The position numbers and the translations under genes were made by a program. Below, in pieces: positions 14,258 to 18,998 of a stretch of DNA of 18,998 nucleotides. The stretch covers positions 1 to 18,998 of the forward strand of contig CAYVZE010000051.1 of NCBI GenBank assembly GCA_964455685.1, given 5' to 3'. The first letter of the stretch is position 1. Every line of letters begins with the position of its first letter. Below the pieces are notes generated by a model. That model made no database searches, was not told the DNA's origin, and saw only the letters and a list, made by a program, of their open reading frames with translations. Source of the stretch: ZC4RG30 sp964455685 (GTDB lineage Bacteria; Pseudomonadota; Gammaproteobacteria; Steroidobacterales; Steroidobacteraceae).

Positions 14258-15389
14258 TGGCAGCGCGCGGCTTCGACAGGCCGGACCTCCGCGGCATGCG
14301 CCGACGCGGACTGCTCGCCGGCAGTGCCGCGCTGCTGGCCCTGTCCGGCGCGCCCGCCCTTGCCGGGCTGCCCGCCGAGCGCGGGCCGCGTTTCCTGGGC
14401 GCCCGCCGCCACGGCAACACCTTCGAGGCGGTGGTCATCGACGCCGCCGGCCGCGACCTTGCCGTGCGCGCCCTGCCCGACCGCGGCCACAGCTTCGCGA
14501 TCGATTCGGCGCGCCGCCGCGCGGTGGTGTTCGGCCGCCAGCCCGGCTTCTTCGCGCTGGCCTTTGGCCTCGACGATGGCGCCCCGCTCGGCGCGCTGCA
14601 GCTGCCCGAGGGACGGCACTTCTTCGGCCACGGCGTGTTCTCGCACGATGGCACGCGCCTGTTCGCCACCGAGAACGATTACGAAACCGGCCGCGGCGTG
14701 CTCGGCGTCTACGATGCGCGCCCGGGCGCCGGCTGGCAGCGCCTGGGCGAGATCGACACCGGCGGCATCGGCCCCCACGAGGTGGTACTGATGCCCGACG
14801 GGCGCACGCTGTGCGTGGCCAATGGTGGGCTGCTGATCCACCCCGACTTCGGCAAGGAGCCGCTGAACCTGTCTACCATGCGCTCGACGCTGGCCTACGT
14901 GGACGCCCGCGACGGCCGCCTGCTCGAGCAGCAGGCGCTGGCGCCGGAACTGTTCCAGCTGTCCATCCGCCACCTCGCCGTCGACGCCACCGGTGCGGTG
15001 TGGTTCGCCTGCCAGCACCAGGGCCCTGCCATCGAGCAGCCGCCCCTGGTCGGCCGGCACACGCGTGGCCAGGCGCCTGAGCTGCTGGCCGCGCCGCCGG
15101 CCCTGCTGCGCGAGCTGCGCAATTACATCGGCTCCATCGCGGCGGGCCGGGACCTCATCGCCACATCCAGTCCCGTGGGTGGCCAGGTCGCCTTCTGGTC
15201 GGTGGCCGAGGGCCGCTGCCTGGGACTGGCGCCACGTCCCGACGGTTGCGGCGTGGCACCGCTGGAGGATGGACGTTTCCTGCTCAGCGACGGCTTCGGC
15301 GGACTGGCCGCCGTGCGGCCGGCCGGCGAAGGCGAAGTGCTGCTGGCCGCCTCGCGCGAGCTGTCCTGGGACAACCACCTGAGGTGTAC

Positions 15390-15393
<4 letters not shown>
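14257..15393 (+). CDS. DUF1513 beta-propeller protein, Tat-like signal
   Basis: The protein has 378 residues. After a short leader, MRRRGLLAGSAALLALSGAP (14-33, then ALA) forms a twin-arginine-like signal peptide; initiation at Met14 (14296) is also possible. The rest fits DUF1513: GHSFAIDSARRRAVVFGRQPGFF (76-98), GRHFFGHGVFSHDGTRLFATENDYETGRGVLGVYD (118-152), GGIGPHEVVLMPDGRTLCVANGG (167-189) and the C-terminal SWDNHLRCT. The repeats predict a seven-bladed propeller. No enzymatic role is known. It regularly accompanies imelysin and DHOR genes. A Tat signal would mean folding in the cytoplasm, perhaps with a metal or cofactor. The first ATG overlaps the upstream stop by one base, and the stop overlaps the ABC ATPase start by 4 nt (ATGA). 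Confidence 0.9.
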
Positions 15394-16462
<1,069 letters not shown>

Positions 16463-16466
<4 letters not shown>

Positions 16467-17503
16467 AAGCCATTTCTTCCCTGCGCCGCCGCGTGCTGGG
16501 CTCGCTCGCCGCCGCTTGCTGCGCGCTGGGCGTTGCCGCCGGCGCCGGCGCGGCCGAGGTGAACCTGTACACCACGCGCGAGCCGGGCCTCATCCAGCCG
16601 CTGCTGGAGAAGTTCACCGCCGCCACCGGCATCAAGGTGAAGACCGTGTTCGTGCGCGACGGCCTGGCCGAGCGCGTGGCTGCCGAGGGCCGCCGCTCGC
16701 CGGCCGACGTGCTGATGGTGGTGGACATCGGCAACCTCATCGACCTGGTCGACCGGGGCGTGACCCAGCCGGTGAAGTCGGCCACGCTCGAAGCGGCCAT
16801 CCCGGCCCAGCTGCGCGACCCGGACGGACACTGGTTCGCGTTGTCGCTGCGGGCGCGCGTGCTGTATGCCTCGAAGGACCGCACGAAGCTCACCGCCTTC
16901 CGCTACGAGGACCTCGCCAGGCCCGAATGGAAGGGCAAGGTGTGCCTGCGCTCGGCGCAGCATCCCTACAACACGGCGGTGATCGCCGCCTACATCGCGC
17001 ACCATGGCGAGGCCGCGGCCGAGGCCTGGCTGCGCGGCGTGAAGGCCAACCTGGCGCGCCGTCCCGGCGGCGGCGACCGCGAGGTGGCGCGCGACATCCT
17101 CGGCCAGCTCTGTGACATCGGCCTGGGCAACTCCTACTACGTGGGCCGCATGCGCAGCGGCAGCGGCGGCCCCGAACAGAAGAAATGGGGTGATGCCATC
17201 AACGTGGTGCTGCCCACCTTCGAGAACGGCGGCACGCACGTGAACGTGTCCGGCGCCGCCATCGCGAAGAATGCCCCCAACCGCGATGCGGCCGTGAAGC
17301 TGCTGGAGTTCCTGGTTTCGCCCGAGGCCCAGGCCGAATATGCGAAGACCAACTACGAGTACCCGGTGCGTCCCGGCGCCGGCATCGACCCGCTGATTGC
17401 GGCGCTGGGCACGCTCACGCCCGACTCGCTGCCGCTGGCCGAGATCGCCAGGCACCGCAAGGCCGCCAGCCTGATGGCCGAGCGCATCGGCTTCGACAAC
17501 TGA
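16463..17503 (+). CDS. fbpA: Ferric iron ABC transporter periplasmic substrate-binding protein
   Basis: The protein has 346 residues. A signal peptide (about 1-31, ALGVAAGAGAAE) is followed by EVNLYTTREPGLIQPLLEKF, the family opening. Blocks VDIGNLIDLVDRGV (87-100), LSLRARVLYASKD (127-139) and KGKVCLRSAQHPYN (157-170) follow. GNSYYVGRM (222-230) carries the adjacent tyrosines Tyr225 and Tyr226 that coordinate Fe(III) in FbpA/FutA proteins; Tyr36 may contribute. PTFENGGTHVNVSGAAIAKN, further on, is also diagnostic. Cys161 and Cys217 could form a disulfide. An excellent ribosome site (AAGGAG) precedes the ATG, suggesting higher expression of this gene than its neighbours, as binding proteins are usually in excess. 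The ATG overlaps the ATPase stop (ATGA). Confidence 0.95.
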
Positions 17504-17508
17504 AGGCA

Positions 17509-18998
17509 GTGATCCGCGTATCCCGCCCCGGCGGAGCCTGGCTCGCGGCGGCGGCCGGCATCGCACTGCTGGTGCTGCTGCCGGTCGCGGCGCTGCTGTT
17601 CGAGGCCCTGCACGGGGACGGCATGCTCTGGCCGCACCTGCTGAGCTACGTGCTGCCGCCGGCGCTGCGTGAAACCCTGCTGCTGCTGGCCGCCGTGGGC
17701 GTGCTGGTCGTCGCGCTGGGCACCGGCAGCGCCTGGCTGGTGACCGCCTACGATTTCCCGGGCCGGCGCGTGTTCGAGTGGGCGCTGCTGCTGCCGCTGG
17801 CCGTTCCGACCTACATCATGGCCTATGCCTGGATGGACCTGATGCATCCCATCGGTCCGCTGCAGACCGGGCTGCGCGACCTGCTGGGCATTGCCTCGCC
17901 ACAGGACTTGCGGCTGCCGGAGATCCGCTCGCTGCCCGGCTGCGCGCTGGTGCTGGGCTTCGTGCTCTACCCCTACGTGTACCTGACCACCCGCGCGATG
18001 TTCCTGATGCAGTCAGGCACGCTGCTGGAGGTGGCACGCACGCTGGGCCAGGGGCCGCGCGCCGTGTTCCTGCGCGTGGCGCTGCCACTGGCGCGCCCGG
18101 CCATCGCGGTGGGCACAGCGCTGGCGATGATGGAGGCGCTGAACGACATCGGCGCCTCGGAACTGCTGGGCGTGCGCACGCTGACCGTGTCCATTTATTC
18201 CACCTGGGTCACCCGCTCGGACCTGGCCGGCGCTGCGCAGATCGCACTGGCCATGCTGGCGGTGGTGGTCACGCTGCTGGTGATCGAGCGCGCCGCGCGC
18301 CGCCGGCAGCGCTACGCCGCGGGCGCGCAGCGGGCGCGGCCGATGTCGCCGCAGCGGCTGTCGGGCCGCGGCGCAACGCTTGCCCTGCTCGCCGTGTCGG
18401 TGCCTGTGTTGCTGGGCTTCGTGGCGCCGGCCGGCTACCTGCTCAACCGTGCGCTGGAGCGGCTCGAGTTCGCCGGTTTCCCGCCCGGTTTGCTGCAGGT
18501 GACGCTGGACACGCTGCGCCTGGCGGCCATCGCCACCGCCTGCACCATGGTGGCGGCACTGGTGCTGGCCTATGCGGTGCGGCTCAGGCCCGGCGCGCTG
18601 GCGTCGGGCAGCGAACGCATCGCCACCCTCGGCTATGCCATTCCCGGCACGGTGCTGGGCATCGGCCTGCTGGTGCCGCTGGGCGCGGCCGATGACCTTC
18701 TGGCCGGCTGGATCGAGGCCATCACCGGGGAGCGCGCCGGACTGCTGCTGCTGGGCACCAGCGTGGCGGTGATCCTGGCGTACTGCACGCGATTCCTGGC
18801 CGTGGCCACCGGCGGCATCGACTCCGGCTTCGCGCGCATCCCGCCCTCGCTGGACCACGCCGGCCGCACGCTGGGCGCAACCGCCGGCGGGGTGCTGCGG
18901 CGAATCCACCTGCCGCTGCTGCGTCCGGCCCTGGCTGCCGCGGCGCTGCTGGTGTTCGTGGACTGCATGAAGGAACTGCCGGCCACGCTGCTGCTGCG
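17509..18998 (+). CDS. fbpB: Ferric iron ABC transporter permease (FbpB type, two fused domains), 3' end missing
   Basis: An open frame runs from the GTG at 17509 to the right edge, 496 codons, without a stop. It has about 12 hydrophobic segments in two halves. Each half has an EAA-like cytoplasmic loop: EVARTLGQGPRAVFLRVALP in the first and HAGRTLGATAGGVLRRIHLP in the second. LPLAVPTYIMAYAWMD and YAIPGTVLGIGLLVPLG are typical channel segments. The visible end, VDCMKELPATLLLR, is the conserved near-C-terminal block of FbpB/SfuB permeases, so only a short tail is missing. The GTG start gives MIRVSRPGGAW and the first membrane helix. AAGG overlaps the upstream stop and lies only 2 nt from the GTG, so translation probably depends on coupling. 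A downstream ATG near 17622 would remove the first helix. Confidence 0.93.
   Translation, partial: MIRVSRPGGAWLAAAAGIALLVLLPVAALLFEALHGDGMLWPHLLSYVLPPALRETLLLLAAVGVLVVALGTGSAWLVTAYDFPGRRVFEWALLLPLAVPTYIMAYAWMDLMHPIGPLQTGLRDLLGIASPQDLRLPEIRSLPGCALVLGFVLYPYVYLTTRAMFLMQSGTLLEVARTLGQGPRAVFLRVALPLARPAIAVGTALAMMEALNDIGASELLGVRTLTVSIYSTWVTRSDLAGAAQIALAMLAVVVTLLVIERAARRRQRYAAGAQRARPMSPQRLSGRGATLALLAVSVPVLLGFVAPAGYLLNRALERLEFAGFPPGLLQVTLDTLRLAAIATACTMVAALVLAYAVRLRPGALASGSERIATLGYAIPGTVLGIGLLVPLGAADDLLAGWIEAITGERAGLLLLGTSVAVILAYCTRFLAVATGGIDSGFARIPPSLDHAGRTLGATAGGVLRRIHLPLLRPALAAAALLVFVDCMKELPATLLL

Noticed and set aside
17778..18695. 305-codon open frame on the plus strand
   Set aside because: It is an out-of-frame shadow of the permease, whose true frame starts with GTG at 17509 and shows both EAA loops.

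Overview
The window is GC-rich, densely coded chromosomal DNA from what looks like a Gram-negative proteobacterium. Evidence is the lipoprotein and Tat-like signals, periplasmic enzymes and an Fbp-type ABC transporter. A lysine-rich small protein and GH105/esterase genes of a kind I associate with Xanthomonadales-like Gammaproteobacteria suggest that group, but this is inference; there is no rRNA or other phylogenetic marker. No tRNA, rRNA, CRISPR array, insertion sequence or phage gene was seen, and no stretch over 300 bases lacks a gene.

Left part (1-3359, minus strand): the 5' end of a VOC/glyoxalase-fold gene runs off the left edge. Behind it is a regulatory gap with a perfect 19-bp palindrome. 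Upstream of that gap lies a compact three-gene operon, transcribed in the order citryl-CoA lyase-like protein, CaiB/BaiF family CoA-transferase, MetE C-terminal-domain-like methyltransferase. The first two genes share an ATGA stop/start and the third follows after 24 nt. The set suggests activation of an organic acid as a CoA thioester, then aldol-type cleavage. The MetE-like protein is the odd partner. Substrates are unknown.

Middle part (3575-10115): a set of mostly unlinked single genes. They are an exported PQQ-dependent sugar dehydrogenase-like propeller, an exported esterase convergent with it, a lysine/alanine-rich small basic protein, a lipoprotein with a GH105-like domain behind an N-terminal domain that may be a degenerate M14 fold, an ExoIII/ExoA-type AP endonuclease, and an exported Fes/feruloyl-type esterase. 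Several strong hairpins sit in the gaps. The GH105-like protein and the esterase point to use of plant polysaccharide.

Right part (10262 to the right edge, plus strand): the most coherent system here, a tightly overlapped seven-gene iron operon. The order is imelysin (GxHxxE intact), di-heme DHOR/DUF1111 lipoprotein, second imelysin lipoprotein (His of the motif replaced by Pro), DUF1513 propeller, then an Fbp-type ferric ABC transporter (ATPase, Tyr-Tyr iron-binding protein, two-domain permease cut by the window end). Most junctions are 1-4 nt overlaps. A Fur-box-like inverted repeat lies just upstream of the first gene. The layout resembles EfeUOB logic, with an imelysin domain and a heme protein working with an importer, but here the importer is an Fbp-type ABC system. 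A working model is periplasmic capture and redox handling of iron by the first four proteins and uptake of Fe(III) by the last three.

Caution: the GC bias produces many long open frames on the wrong strand or frame. These were rejected on codon logic and family recognition. The permease starts with GTG and has no stop inside the window, so it is easily missed.
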